A stretch of DNA of 64,000 nucleotides from an uncultured Aquimarina sp. (GTDB lineage Bacteria; Bacteroidota; Bacteroidia; Flavobacteriales; Flavobacteriaceae), in assembly GCF_947492405.1 (NCBI RefSeq), contig NZ_CANLMP010000001.1, positions 1,054,001-1,118,000 on the forward strand, read 5' to 3'. The position numbers were made by a program, and so were the translations under genes. This document shows, in pieces, positions 25,730-37,147 of this stretch. Each line of letters opens with the position of its first letter. Position 1 is the first letter of the stretch. The notes under the pieces were generated by a model, which was given only the letters and a program-made list of their open reading frames with translations, made no database searches and had not been told where the DNA came from.

Positions 25730-25915
25730 CAACTTGAAAATTTTAATTGTTTAGAATGTTAAACAGATAATACTGCTTAATTATCTAAAACTTGTGAGTT
25801 ATTAACAATTAGATTAATAATTAAAACTATTTACAGTAATTATTTTATTTTCAATTGATTAAACTAAGTAAATTAAACTCTTAATTTAATACATTATTCT
25901 TTTATTTATCATTAA

Positions 25916-25929
25916 ATTACAATTGTAAA
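25916..25929. promoter_or_regulatory. Palindrome ATTACAATTGTAAA, site 4
   Basis: The 12-bp core TTACAATTGTAA is perfect. It ends 22 bp before the -7 box TAACTTTG (25952-25959) of the XRE gene and so covers the expected -33 region, suiting autorepression. A fifth, weaker match lies at 25985-25998 (two mismatches). Confidence 0.6.
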
Positions 25930-25951
25930 CTCATGTTGTATTTGATTTGTT

Positions 25952-25959
25952 TAACTTTG
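25952..25959 (+). promoter_or_regulatory. -7 box (TAACTTTG) of the XRE-type regulator gene
   Basis: Exact TAnnTTTG match, 32-39 bp before the ATC codon at 25991 and 74-81 bp before the first ATG. Confidence 0.45.
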
Positions 25960-26032
25960 TAATCACTTTGTTAATTTAAAACTGTTTACAATCGTCAACA
26001 CAGCTGCTTTCGGAAAAAGAATACAAGAAATC

Positions 26033-26470
26033 ATGAAATTTTATCATGTTTCAGCTTCAGGATTTGCCGACGCTATGGGCGTAGGTCGTTCTTCCATTTC
26101 TCATATTCTTTCTGGTAGAAATAAACCTAGTTTAGATTTTGTAATGAAAATTACTGAAGCGTATCCAGAAGCAGAATTATATTGGTTGCTATATGGTAAG
26201 GGTACATTTCCTAAATCTGAAGAGAGCAACAAATCTATAGAGACAATTTCTCAAATAACACCAACAACTCCTACTCTAGCCGAAACACCAAATACTAAAG
26301 AACCTGAACAAGATTTATTTTCCCTCCCTGAATCCGATATTCAAAATAACACTTCGGATATCACAGAGAACAAAGAAAAACAGATCATCGAGACTCCTTC
26401 TGTTACTAAAGAAATTAATCAAATTGTTTTTTTCTATAAAGACGGTACTTTTGATGTTTACAAGAATTAA
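26033..26470 (+). CDS. XRE-type helix-turn-helix regulator
   Basis: HTH at the N-terminus (ASGFADAMGVGRSSISHILSGRNKPSLDF) followed by YPEAELYWLLYGKGTFP and an acidic, disordered tail with a beta-type end (INQIVFFYKDGTFDVYKN). This arrangement is widespread in Flavobacteriia. Their N-terminus usually reads M-V-N-T-x-x-F-x-K-R; here the in-frame codons before the first ATG spell IVNTAAFGKRIQEIM, with ATC (25991-25993) where Met is expected and no ATG, GTG or TTG before it. The protein probably starts at ATC or the annotated ATG lacks 14 conserved residues. The gene is the likely reader of the four palindromes at 25668-25929. Confidence 0.85.
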   Translation: MKFYHVSASGFADAMGVGRSSISHILSGRNKPSLDFVMKITEAYPEAELYWLLYGKGTFPKSEESNKSIETISQITPTTPTLAETPNTKEPEQDLFSLPESDIQNNTSDITENKEKQIIETPSVTKEINQIVFFYKDGTFDVYKN

Positions 26471-26549
26471 AAATCTTAACAACTTTTCTCACTGTTGCTG
26501 TAAAATCTGTTTAAATAGATTTATTTTCGTTTATCATTATTATAATGCT

Positions 26550-26927
26550 ATGTGGCGACCTGCTTTTTTACTTATTATTACTGTGTTGTTTTCCAGTTGT
26601 TATCAACAGGAAAGGGACTGTAAAGATTTTCATACTGGTACTTTTGAATTTGAAACCTATCTAAACGGAGAACTTGCTAAAACTACATTTGTGCGTAATG
26701 ACTCTATCGAAATTGATTATTTTCAGGGCAAAAGCGATACTGCTAGTATTCGATGGATCAATGACTGCGAGTATGTAGTAAAGAAACTACATCCAAAAAA
26801 CATGGCAGAAGAAAAAGCAATTCACATGAAAATATTAACTACTGACAAAGACACTTATACTTTCGAATATGGATTGGTAGGTGCTAAAAAAAATAAACAA
26901 AGAGGAACCGCTAAAAAAATAAAATAA
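26550..26927 (+). CDS. Small lipoprotein of unknown function upstream of terC
   Basis: The frame opens at 26424, overlapping the XRE gene, but MWRPAFLLIITVLFSSCYQQ from 26550 is a lipoprotein signal peptide with Cys17, so this start is chosen. The remaining ~108 residues (DCKDFHTGTFEFETYL, SIRWINDCEYVVKKLHPKN, YTFEYGLVGAKK) are beta-type and well formed; similar small lipoproteins occur in many Flavobacteriaceae, role unknown. Its stop overlaps the TerC start by one base (TAATG), so the two are coupled. Confidence 0.7.
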   Translation: MWRPAFLLIITVLFSSCYQQERDCKDFHTGTFEFETYLNGELAKTTFVRNDSIEIDYFQGKSDTASIRWINDCEYVVKKLHPKNMAEEKAIHMKILTTDKDTYTFEYGLVGAKKNKQRGTAKKIK

Positions 26928-27733
26928 TGTTAGAGATTTTCGCAACTGCTGATGCTTGGGTAGCCTTGTTAACATTGACTTTTCTCGAAATTGTGTTGGG
27001 TATTGATAATATTATATTCATTTCAATAGCCTCAAGTAAATTACCTAATAAAGAACAGAAAAAAGCAACCAACATCGGCTTATTACTAGCCATGGTTATG
27101 AGGATTGTATTACTTTTTGGTATTTCCTTGCTTGTAGCAATGGAAGCTCCTTTCTGGCATATTAACCTACCTTGGATCGAAGCTGGAATTAGTGGGCAGT
27201 CTCTGATATTATTCGGAGGAGGAATATTTCTACTGTATAAAAGTGTTCACGAAATTCACGAAAAAGTTGACGAAAAAGGGGAAGAAGAGAAAGAAATTAA
27301 AGAAAAAAGTTCAAGTTCATTGTCCAAAGCAATTGTTCAAATCACACTTATCAACGTAGTTTTCTCTTTTGACTCCATACTTACTGCTGTTGGTATGACT
27401 AATGGACTAAGCGACAACCCAACGGACGCACTGATTATAATGATTATCGCTGTTATAATTTCTGTTTTAATCATGATGTTGTTTGCAACACCAGTTGGTC
27501 GTTTTGTAAACAAACATCCTTCTATTCAGATTCTAGGTCTTTCGTTTTTGATTCTAATAGGGTTTATGTTGATTGCGGAAGCAGCACATCTAGCGCACTT
27601 ACAATTATTTGATAGTGAGGTTGGTACGATTCCTAAAGGATACTTATATTTTACTATTGCATTTTCGTTATTTGTAGAGTTTATTAACTTCAAACTTCGT
27701 AAAAAAGGAAAATTGAGTGGTCAAGAAAATTAA
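26927..27733 (+). CDS. TerC family integral membrane protein
   Basis: Seven to eight hydrophobic helices with the two acidic metal-site motifs of the family: EIVLGIDNIIFISI (about 19-32) and VFSFDSILTAVGM (about 146-158), plus a charged central loop (HEIHEKVDEKGEEEKEIKEK). TerC-type proteins export manganese, in some bacteria during metal loading of secreted proteins, or belong to tellurite resistance clusters. Coupled by TAATG to the preceding lipoprotein gene; the PhnA-type gene follows 54 bp on. Confidence 0.88.
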   Translation: MLEIFATADAWVALLTLTFLEIVLGIDNIIFISIASSKLPNKEQKKATNIGLLLAMVMRIVLLFGISLLVAMEAPFWHINLPWIEAGISGQSLILFGGGIFLLYKSVHEIHEKVDEKGEEEKEIKEKSSSSLSKAIVQITLINVVFSFDSILTAVGMTNGLSDNPTDALIIMIIAVIISVLIMMLFATPVGRFVNKHPSIQILGLSFLILIGFMLIAEAAHLAHLQLFDSEVGTIPKGYLYFTIAFSLFVEFINFKLRKKGKLSGQEN

Positions 27734-27787
27734 AATTTATTACATTTTTGAGAAAACTATGGTGATCTCACCTATTGAAGGAAACAA

Positions 27788-28366
27788 ATGAGCAAATTAA
27801 AAGAATTACAAGATCGTAGTGGATCTGTATGTGAATTATGTAGCACTACCGAGGATTTATTAGTATATGATATTCCTGAATCACCTAATGTAGGGCTAGA
27901 CTCCAGTATTTTAGTGTGCTCAACCTGCAAAGAACAAATCGAAGATCCTTCGAAAATGAATCCTAATCATTGGCGATGTCTTAATGATAGTATGTGGAGT
28001 CAAGTTACTGGAGTTCAGGTTATGGCTTGGAGAATATTAACCCGGTTACGATCTGAAGGGTGGCCACAGGATCTTCTCGATATGCTATATCTTGATGATG
28101 ACATCATAAAATGGGCTCAAGCTACTGGTGAAGGAGATGATCAAAGCGACATCTTAAAGCATATTGATTCTAATGGAGCTATTTTACAAGCTGGAGACAA
28201 TGTTGTGTTGATTAAAGACCTAAACGTAAAAGGTGCTAATTTTACTGCTAAAAGAGGTACTGCGGTTCGTAATATCTCTTTAGTTTATGACAATGCAGAA
28301 CATATAGAAGGTAAAGTCAGTGGTCAGCACATCGTGATTTTGACCAAGTTTGTAAAGAAATCTTAA
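27788..28366 (+). CDS. PhnA/YjdM-type zinc-ribbon protein
   Basis: N-terminal zinc ribbon with CELCSTTEDLLVYDIP and LVCSTCKEQIED (two CxxC pairs), a helical middle (NHWRCLNDSMWSQVTGVQVMAWRILTRL, cited in parts) and the C-terminal PhnA domain (AGDNVVLIKDLNVKGANFTAK, GTAVRNISL, HIEGKVSGQHIVILTKFVKKS). PhnA proteins were once linked to phosphonate use, but that function is not supported for E. coli YjdM. Same direction as terC; function unknown. Confidence 0.85.
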   Translation: MSKLKELQDRSGSVCELCSTTEDLLVYDIPESPNVGLDSSILVCSTCKEQIEDPSKMNPNHWRCLNDSMWSQVTGVQVMAWRILTRLRSEGWPQDLLDMLYLDDDIIKWAQATGEGDDQSDILKHIDSNGAILQAGDNVVLIKDLNVKGANFTAKRGTAVRNISLVYDNAEHIEGKVSGQHIVILTKFVKKS

Positions 28367-28462
28367 TCCATTTATTTAAAGTATATAAACAATAGATTAC
28401 TTAAAATTTAAGTAAAAAAAACATTTAATATCCTCAATAATTTTTGTTTTTCGTTGTTATTA

Positions 28463-28539
28463 AAGAATTTTATTCTAATTTAAATAGTTAAAGTGTTGCT
28501 TTAAATCAACTGCTTTAAACTATTTAATATAAAATTCTT
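28463..28539 (+). promoter_or_regulatory. 77-nt near-complete palindrome in the xylanase leader
   Basis: Nested arms pair over most of the span: AAGAATTTTAT (28463-28473) with ATAAAATTCTT (28529-28539), TTAAATAGTT (28480-28489) with AACTATTTAA (28518-28527), AAAG with CTTT (28490-28493/28513-28516) and GTTG with CAAC (28495-28498/28507-28510) around CTTTAAAT. It ends 16 bp before the xylanase ATG. Either a stable leader RNA structure or a large protein-binding palindrome; a small palindromic repeat element is the alternative. Confidence 0.6.
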
Positions 28540-28555
28540 ATCTAAATAAAACAAC

Positions 28556-29566
28556 ATGAAAAAATTGCTTTCTGAACCACAAAATCTAATAATTCTACCA
28601 ATATTACTATTTGTATTTTTTCTAGGAAATATTCTAAATGGTAAAGCGCAAACCTATTGCATACAATCAGGATCAGAACAGATTGCTGGAGAAGAAGACG
28701 GATTCAGATATGAATTATGGAACCAAAACTCACAAGGAACTGCTTGCATGACACTTGGGAATGAAGCATTATTTAGTGGAGAATGGGATGGCATATTGAA
28801 TTATTTGGCAAGAAGAGGTTTAGGATATGATCAAACACAACTACATCATGAAATTGGAGATTTTTACACCATTTACAATTGTAATTACAACCCTTCTACC
28901 AATTCAGGGAATTCCTATTTATCTATTTATGGATGGACTATTGAGCCTCTTGTAGAATATTATATCATTGAAGATTGGCGTAATTGGATTCCATCAATGG
29001 CAGATGGCGCTGTTTTAAAAAAATCTTTTGAAATAAATGGAAGCATATATGATGTATACGAGAATACAAGAGTGAATCAACCTTCGATTATAGGTATTGC
29101 TACGTTTCAACAATATTTTAGTATAAGAAGAAACACAAGAAATAGCGGTACTATAGATATTTCTGAGCATTTTAAACAATGGGAATCTATCGATATGAAT
29201 TTAGGTAAATTACATGAAGTTTCTTTTGTTGTAGAAGGATATCAAAGTAGCGGTAATTTCGAATTTACGGAGCTCGACGTATTTGCAGATAATACTACTT
29301 TAGGAATAAACAATAGTAACACCCCTAATTCATACTTTGAGATTTATCCTAATCCTACAAAAGATGAAGCATATATAAAATTTAAAAACACGTCTAGTTC
29401 AATAAAAAAACTCAAAATATATGACGCTACCGGAAAAACGATAATATCAAAAAACTATAATCATACCGAGAACACAGATAAAATCTCTAATTTAACAAAG
29501 GGTGTTTACTTTATTTCACTAAATATTGATAAACAAAGAGTTGTAGATAAACTAATCATCTATTAA
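28556..29566 (+). CDS. Secreted GH11 endo-1,4-beta-xylanase with type IX secretion domain
   Basis: Signal peptide about 1-31 (ending NGKAQ). The GH11 jelly-roll covers about 35-246: NSYLSIYGWTIEPLVEYYIIEDW holds the nucleophile Glu134 (here PLVEYYI), IYDVYENTRVNQPSI and the palm strands follow, and VVEGYQSSG holds the acid/base Glu227. Residues about 260-336 are the T9SS type A sorting domain (FEIYPNPTKDEAYIKF ... LTKGVYFISL ... VDKLIIY). The enzyme would be exported across the outer membrane and cut xylan chains. The leader carries the large palindrome. Stand-alone gene. Confidence 0.9.
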   Translation: MKKLLSEPQNLIILPILLFVFFLGNILNGKAQTYCIQSGSEQIAGEEDGFRYELWNQNSQGTACMTLGNEALFSGEWDGILNYLARRGLGYDQTQLHHEIGDFYTIYNCNYNPSTNSGNSYLSIYGWTIEPLVEYYIIEDWRNWIPSMADGAVLKKSFEINGSIYDVYENTRVNQPSIIGIATFQQYFSIRRNTRNSGTIDISEHFKQWESIDMNLGKLHEVSFVVEGYQSSGNFEFTELDVFADNTTLGINNSNTPNSYFEIYPNPTKDEAYIKFKNTSSSIKKLKIYDATGKTIISKNYNHTENTDKISNLTKGVYFISLNIDKQRVVDKLIIY

Positions 29567-29620
29567 CAAGAAACATAAGTCATAATCAGAGAAATGATCT
29601 AGTTTTCTCCTATATTTTTT

Positions 29621-32278
29621 TTAGAATAATGTTGGCTGATCACTATTCTCATCATCTTCGGGATTATCACCCTCAGAAATATTGTTGGAACCAGAAACCG
29701 CTTCCTCCTCTATTACCTCTATTTCTTCGGCTGGTAATTCTTCTGGCTCATCATAAGGTAATGAATCCAATAAATTTATCTGTCTCACCTTTTCAGTAGT
29801 CAATTGATTTCCTTGTGCCTTGATTCCTTTTACAGAAATAAAATCTTCCAAACTAATTTCATCATTTGGTTTTTGATCTTTCCCTCTAAGCTTATTGTAT
29901 ACTATTTCTGCAACAGGTCTATGATCTGTAGAAACAATTTCTAAAAATGATTTCTGATGATCCGAAATAAACGTTTCTTCGCGATCTGCATTTTCTACTA
30001 AAAATCGCTTAACATAATACCGCTCTTTTTCTCCGTCCCAATAAATAGCTGAGATAGGCTTCATTGGTTTCCATTTTTCAAGAACCACCATATCAGAACC
30101 AAAGTGTACAGTTATCTCAGGGACAATAGTTTTAAGAATCCCTTTTTGACTAACAACCAACAATCGATCTTCTCCTTTAAACTCACCTAGTAATTCTCCT
30201 CTTCCATCCACATTAAGTCGTTGAACAGTATCGTCAAACCAAATTTTACGAGGTTTCAATGTGGAAACACCTTGTTCTTTTAATTCAATTTTCTTGATGT
30301 TATATTTAGTAACAATATTACCTTTAACACCTCGTCCTTTTATCAATAGATCAGAAAAATTGAGATCAAACTTCAATTTCTTCACGCTTCCTGCCTGACG
30401 CAAGAAAATAGTAATTATTTCTGCTTCTCCATTTGGGTTTGCGGTAAAGTAAGTAACCTTAGAACTTTTCTTCCCTTGTGTTAAATCATACTCTTTATCT
30501 CTCGTAACTCCAGTAACCGCAAAGCGTTTTACATAAGACGCGCCTCCTCGACCATCCTGATAAATCATATTATAAATAGTGCGCTTATCTTTCTTTTTAA
30601 AGACTGCTACATGGATAATATCTTTACCTACAAAAGTCTTAGCACCTACTTTTGTTATCATGAGTTTACCTTCTGCCGTAAAGCATATGATATCATCAAT
30701 ATCAGAGCAATCAGTAACATATTCGTTTTTACGAAGTGATGTACCAACAAAACCTTCTTCTCTATTTACATACAATTTTGTATTCCTGATAACAACTTTA
30801 GTCGCTTCGATATCGTCAAAAATCCTGATTTCGGTTTTACGCTCTCTACCTTTACCGTAGGTGTCTTTTAATCTTTTAAAATAAGAAATAGCATATTCTA
30901 CAAGATGTTCCAGATGATGTTTTACCTGGGCAATATCCTCTTCTAAAGCTTCAATTTTCTGCTGAGCTTTATCAATATCAAACTTGGAAATTCTTTTAAT
31001 CCTAATTTCAGTTAAACGAACAATATCTTCTTCTGTAACCGCTCGTTTTAAGTGTTTTATATGAGGTTGCAATCCTTTATCAATTGCTTGAATCACACCT
31101 TCCCAGGTTTCTTCTTCTTCTATTTCTCGATAAATACGGTTTTCAATAAAAATTCTCTCTAGAGATGCAAAATGCCATTGTTCTTGCAATTCATTTAACT
31201 GAATTTCTAATTCCTTCTTCAGTAATTCTAATGTATGATCTGTAGAACGCTTCAGCATTTCAGAAACTCCAATAAATCTTGGCCTGCTGTTTTCTTCGAT
31301 CACACATCCTAAAGGAGAAATAGATGATTCACAATTAGTAAAAGCATATAAAGCATCAATAGTCTTATCAGGAGAAATGCCCCCCGGTAAGTGTACCAAA
31401 ATCTCAACTTCGGCAGCTGTATTATCCTCTATTTTCTTAATTTTTATCTTACCTTTTTCATTAGCTTTTAGGATAGAATCAATTAAACTAGAAGTTGTAG
31501 TAGAGAAAGGTATCTCATTGATAATCAATGTATTTTTATCTAATTGAGATATTTTTGCGCGCACTCGCACCTTCCCTCCACGATTACCATCATTGTAATT
31601 CGTGAAATCCGCAATTCCTGCTGTTGGAAAATCGGGTAATATTGTAAAACGTTTACCTTGTAAGTGCTTTATAGAAGCTTCGATAAGTTCTATAAAATTG
31701 TGTGGAAGTATCTTAGTACTTAATCCAACTGCTATACCTTCTGCTCCTTGTGCTAGCAACAAAGGGAACTTCACAGGAAGATTAATCGGTTCTTTTTTTC
31801 GACCGTCATATGATAACTGCCAATCTGTAACTTTGGGATTATACACTACATCCAATGCAAATTTGGATAAACGTGCTTCAATATACCTAGATGCCGCTGC
31901 CCTATCTCCTGTAAGGATGTTACCCCAGTTACCTTGCATATCGATTAGCAAATCTCTTTGGCCTATTTGTACCATAGCATCTGCAATACTAGCATCACCG
32001 TGTGGATGGTACTGCATAGTATGTCCTACAATATTAGCTACTTTATTATATCTACCATCATCTAAATCCTTCATAGAATGAAGAATCCTACGTTGTACAG
32101 GCTTTAATCCATCTTCGATAGCAGGTACGGCCCGCTCCAGTATTACGTACGATGCATAATCAAGAAACCAGTCTTTATACATTCCGGTTACTTTGGTAAT
32201 TACTTCCTGAGGTTGATGATCCTCTGGGTTTAATTCATTATGTAGTTCTTCGTTTTCGTTTTCGTTCTCTATATCCAT
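29621..32278 (-). CDS. parC: DNA topoisomerase IV subunit A (ParC/GyrA family)
   Basis: 885 residues. N-terminal breakage-reunion domain: SYVILERAVPAIEDGLKPVQRRILHSM, MVQIGQRDLLIDMQGNWGN, and the active-site Tyr in AAASRYIEARLSKFA. C-terminal half gives the beta-pinwheel repeats (VKRFAVTGVTRDKEY, FDDTVQRLNVDGRGELLGEF), ending in a long acidic tail (VIEEEAVSGSN, PEDDENSD). ParC rather than GyrA is chosen because the parE gene lies 36 bp upstream on the same strand; the GyrA-box (QRRGGRG-type) was not seen. Decatenates daughter chromosomes with ParE. Confidence 0.9.
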   Translation of the reverse strand: MDIENENENEELHNELNPEDHQPQEVITKVTGMYKDWFLDYASYVILERAVPAIEDGLKPVQRRILHSMKDLDDGRYNKVANIVGHTMQYHPHGDASIADAMVQIGQRDLLIDMQGNWGNILTGDRAAASRYIEARLSKFALDVVYNPKVTDWQLSYDGRKKEPINLPVKFPLLLAQGAEGIAVGLSTKILPHNFIELIEASIKHLQGKRFTILPDFPTAGIADFTNYNDGNRGGKVRVRAKISQLDKNTLIINEIPFSTTTSSLIDSILKANEKGKIKIKKIEDNTAAEVEILVHLPGGISPDKTIDALYAFTNCESSISPLGCVIEENSRPRFIGVSEMLKRSTDHTLELLKKELEIQLNELQEQWHFASLERIFIENRIYREIEEEETWEGVIQAIDKGLQPHIKHLKRAVTEEDIVRLTEIRIKRISKFDIDKAQQKIEALEEDIAQVKHHLEHLVEYAISYFKRLKDTYGKGRERKTEIRIFDDIEATKVVIRNTKLYVNREEGFVGTSLRKNEYVTDCSDIDDIICFTAEGKLMITKVGAKTFVGKDIIHVAVFKKKDKRTIYNMIYQDGRGGASYVKRFAVTGVTRDKEYDLTQGKKSSKVTYFTANPNGEAEIITIFLRQAGSVKKLKFDLNFSDLLIKGRGVKGNIVTKYNIKKIELKEQGVSTLKPRKIWFDDTVQRLNVDGRGELLGEFKGEDRLLVVSQKGILKTIVPEITVHFGSDMVVLEKWKPMKPISAIYWDGEKERYYVKRFLVENADREETFISDHQKSFLEIVSTDHRPVAEIVYNKLRGKDQKPNDEISLEDFISVKGIKAQGNQLTTEKVRQINLLDSLPYDEPEELPAEEIEVIEEEAVSGSNNISEGDNPEDDENSDQPTLF

Positions 32279-32314
32279 ACCTATTTCCGGGGCACTTTTT
32301 TGTATTCTTTTAGT

Positions 32315-34168
32315 TTACTCTTCTACTACGTCCAATTCTACTTTTAAATTTTCTATAATAAATTCTTGCCTACTAGGTGTATTCTTTCCCATATAAAAAG
32401 ACAACAATTCTTCTATAGACTTTTCTTTATCTAACATAACAGGATCCAAACGGATATCGTCTCCTATAAAATGTACAAATTCATCTGGTGATATCTCTCC
32501 TAATCCTTTAAATCGAGTAATCTCTGGTTTTCCTGATAATTTTTCGATCGCATCCCTTCTTTCTTGCTCAGAATAACAATAGATCGTCTCTTTTTTATTT
32601 CGGACTCTAAACAATGGAGTTTGCAAAATATACAAATGCCCTTCTTTAATAACTTCTGGGAAGAATTGAAGAAAGAATGTGATCAACAATAATCGTATAT
32701 GCATTCCATCTACATCGGCATCTGTGGCAATTACAATATTATTATATCTAAGATCTTCCAAGGATTCTTCAATATTAAGAGCAGCTTGTAGAAGATTAAA
32801 TTCTTCATTCTCATACACAATCTTTTTGCTCATGTTATAGCTATTTAACGGTTTCCCGCGTAAACTAAACACAGCCTGTGTATTTACATCTCTTGATTTG
32901 GTTATAGAACCACTTGCAGAATCTCCCTCGGTAATAAACAGAGTACTTTCTAGATTTCTATCTTTCTTACTGTCTGTAAGATGAACTCTACAATCTCTTA
33001 GCTTCTTATTATGTAAACTTGCTTTTTTAGCACGTTCGCGAGCCAGCTTACGAATACCAGATAAATCCTTACGTTCTCTTTCTGCTTGAAGTATTTTTCT
33101 TTGTAAAGCCTCTGCAGTGTCCGAATTTTTATGCAGGAAATTATCCAGCTTCGTTTTTACAAAATCATTGATATATGTACGAACTGTTGGAAGATTACCT
33201 CCCATTTCGGTAGAACCTAATTTGGTTTTAGTCTGACTTTCAAAGACCGGTTCCATTACTTTTATACTAATTGCAGATACAATCGATTTACGAATATCAC
33301 TTGCTTCATAGTTTTTACCATAGAACTCCCTGATGGTTTTTACGACAGCTTCTCTAAAAGCTGCCTGGTGTGTTCCTCCTTGTGTAGTATGCTGTCCATT
33401 TACGAAAGAATGATACTCTTCACTATATTGAGTCTTACTATGAGTAATGGCAATTTCTATATCATCACCTAATAAATGAATAATAGGGTATAATCGATCA
33501 TCTTCATTAATATTATCAGAAAGAAGGTCTTTTAACCCATTTTCTGAAAAATACTTTTCTCCATTAAAAATAATGGTTAGCCCTGGATTTAGATACACAT
33601 AATTCTTAAGCATCTTGGCCACGTACTCCGTACGATACTTATAGTGTTTAAAAATTGTTTCGTCTGGTACGAATGAAACTTTTGTTCCTCTTCTACGCGA
33701 AGTTTCTCCCAAAGTATCTTGATTGGTAAGATTTCCTTTCTCAAATTCTGCTGAAGCAGATTTTCCATCACGTGTGGATTCTACTCTAAAGTACTTTGAT
33801 AATGCATTTACAGCTTTAGTACCAACTCCATTTAACCCTACGGATTTTTTAAATGCTCTGGAATCATATTTACCCCCAGTATTCATTTTAGAAACTACAT
33901 CCACTACTTTGCCCAATGGAATACCACGACCATAATCTCTTACAATTACTTTATCTCCTTGAATAGAAATCTCGATAGTTTTACCAGCACCCATGACATA
34001 TTCATCAATAGAATTATCAAGTACTTCTTTTAGTAAAATATAAATTCCATCATCTGCGGATGATCCATCACCTAGTTTACCAATATACATACCTGGTCGC
34101 ATACGGATATGCTCTTTCCAATCGAGGGATCGTATATTGTCTTCGGTATATTTAGTTTCCTTACTCAT
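32315..34168 (-). CDS. parE: DNA topoisomerase IV subunit B
   Basis: GHKL ATPase motifs [38 protein letters not shown], transducer QTKTKLG, and the TOPRIM domain [12 protein letters not shown] ... [19 protein letters not shown] (three acidic metal ligands). MSKETKY at 34168 is used as start; the frame runs up to 34207, which would add 13 poorly conserved residues. Forms the heterotetramer with ParC, encoded next on the strand. Confidence 0.93.
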   Translation of the reverse strand: MSKETKYTEDNIRSLDWKEHIRMRPGMYIGKLGDGSSADDGIYILLKEVLDNSIDEYVMGAGKTIEISIQGDKVIVRDYGRGIPLGKVVDVVSKMNTGGKYDSRAFKKSVGLNGVGTKAVNALSKYFRVESTRDGKSASAEFEKGNLTNQDTLGETSRRRGTKVSFVPDETIFKHYKYRTEYVAKMLKNYVYLNPGLTIIFNGEKYFSENGLKDLLSDNINEDDRLYPIIHLLGDDIEIAITHSKTQYSEEYHSFVNGQHTTQGGTHQAAFREAVVKTIREFYGKNYEASDIRKSIVSAISIKVMEPVFESQTKTKLGSTEMGGNLPTVRTYINDFVKTKLDNFLHKNSDTAEALQRKILQAERERKDLSGIRKLARERAKKASLHNKKLRDCRVHLTDSKKDRNLESTLFITEGDSASGSITKSRDVNTQAVFSLRGKPLNSYNMSKKIVYENEEFNLLQAALNIEESLEDLRYNNIVIATDADVDGMHIRLLLITFFLQFFPEVIKEGHLYILQTPLFRVRNKKETIYCYSEQERRDAIEKLSGKPEITRFKGLGEISPDEFVHFIGDDIRLDPVMLDKEKSIEELLSFYMGKNTPSRQEFIIENLKVELDVVEE

Positions 34169-34365
34169 AAAATTTTGGGTAGAATGCTTGCTAATATAAC
34201 GTTTCACTTACTGAATTAAAATAGGTACACTACAAAGTAATTAACAATTATAACAAGATTTTTGTTGATTAATTGGCACACAATGGATTAACATAAAACA
34301 TGGTCAGTTTTATCATATACAATGTTAATTTTCTTATTTTTTTAATTTACACGCCATAACAAAAG

Positions 34366-34393
34366 AAAGGTGACCTAATAAAAGATCACCTTT
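34366..34393 (-). terminator. Terminator of katG
   Basis: Arms AAAGGTGA (34366-34373) and TCACCTTT (34386-34393) with a T-rich run on the minus strand, 29 bp behind the katG stop. Confidence 0.65.
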
Positions 34394-34422
34394 TTAAAAC
34401 ATTTAATTTTTCTAATTCATTT

Positions 34423-36666
<2,244 letters not shown>

Positions 36667-36767
36667 CTACTTTGTATAGATTAATCATATATTTAAATGA
36701 ATCTACAATCAATAATATCTATACTACCCAAATGATCATTATAAAATAAATCTGAATAATTATTTGC

Positions 36768-36813
36768 GTAACCGAATGATTACATTTAAATTTGTAACCA
36801 ATCAGTTACATTT
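36768..36813. promoter_or_regulatory. Tandem candidate ArsR operators
   Basis: Two 20-bp repeats, GTAACCGAATGATTACATTT (36768-36787) and GTAACCAATCAGTTACATTT (36794-36813), start 26 bp apart. Each holds an inverted pair GTAAC-N6-(G/A)TTAC; in copy 2 TGTAAC...GTTACA extends to 6 bp. They end 5 bp before the ATG at 36818, fitting autorepression by the ArsR protein. Confidence 0.6.
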
Positions 36814-36817
36814 AAGA

Positions 36818-37147
36818 ATGAGAAGAGACGTTTTTCAAGCTATTGCAGACCCCGTGAGAAGAGATATTATTTCTCTTTTAGCAGAGCAAACTCTCTCTAT
36901 CAATGCTATCGCAGAAAAATTCGATATAAGTCGTCCTGCAATCTCCAAACATCTAAAAATTTTAGAGGAATGTGGTATCATTTCTATTAGCAAACAAGGT
37001 AGAGAACGATACTGCTTAATTCAACCTAGAAACTTGATTCCAGCATTTCTATGGATCGATCAATACAAAACTTTATGGGAGGAAAAATTAGACTCCTTCG
37101 AAAATTATTTAAATAAATTACAATCTAAAACAAAAGACAATGAGTAA
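36818..37147 (+). CDS. ArsR family transcriptional repressor
   Basis: Start at 36818 (MRRDVFQAIADPVRR); the frame's earlier ATG at 36764 would run through the operator repeats. Winged HTH: LSINAIAEKFDISRPAISKHLKILEECGII and SISKQGRERYCLI. No metal-binding Cys motif (no ELCVCDL-type sequence), so it is not an arsenic sensor; this type is found beside AHSA1/SRPBCC genes. Overlaps the next gene by 8 bp (37140-37147). Confidence 0.88.
   Translation: MRRDVFQAIADPVRRDIISLLAEQTLSINAIAEKFDISRPAISKHLKILEECGIISISKQGRERYCLIQPRNLIPAFLWIDQYKTLWEEKLDSFENYLNKLQSKTKDNE

Noticed and set aside
26424..26549. Long N-terminal extension of the lipoprotein before terC
   Set aside because: Overlaps the XRE gene; the lipoprotein signal peptide at 26550 gives a better start.
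29621..32278. GyrA instead of ParC
   Set aside because: Next to parE on the same strand and without a visible GyrA box, so ParC is the better call.
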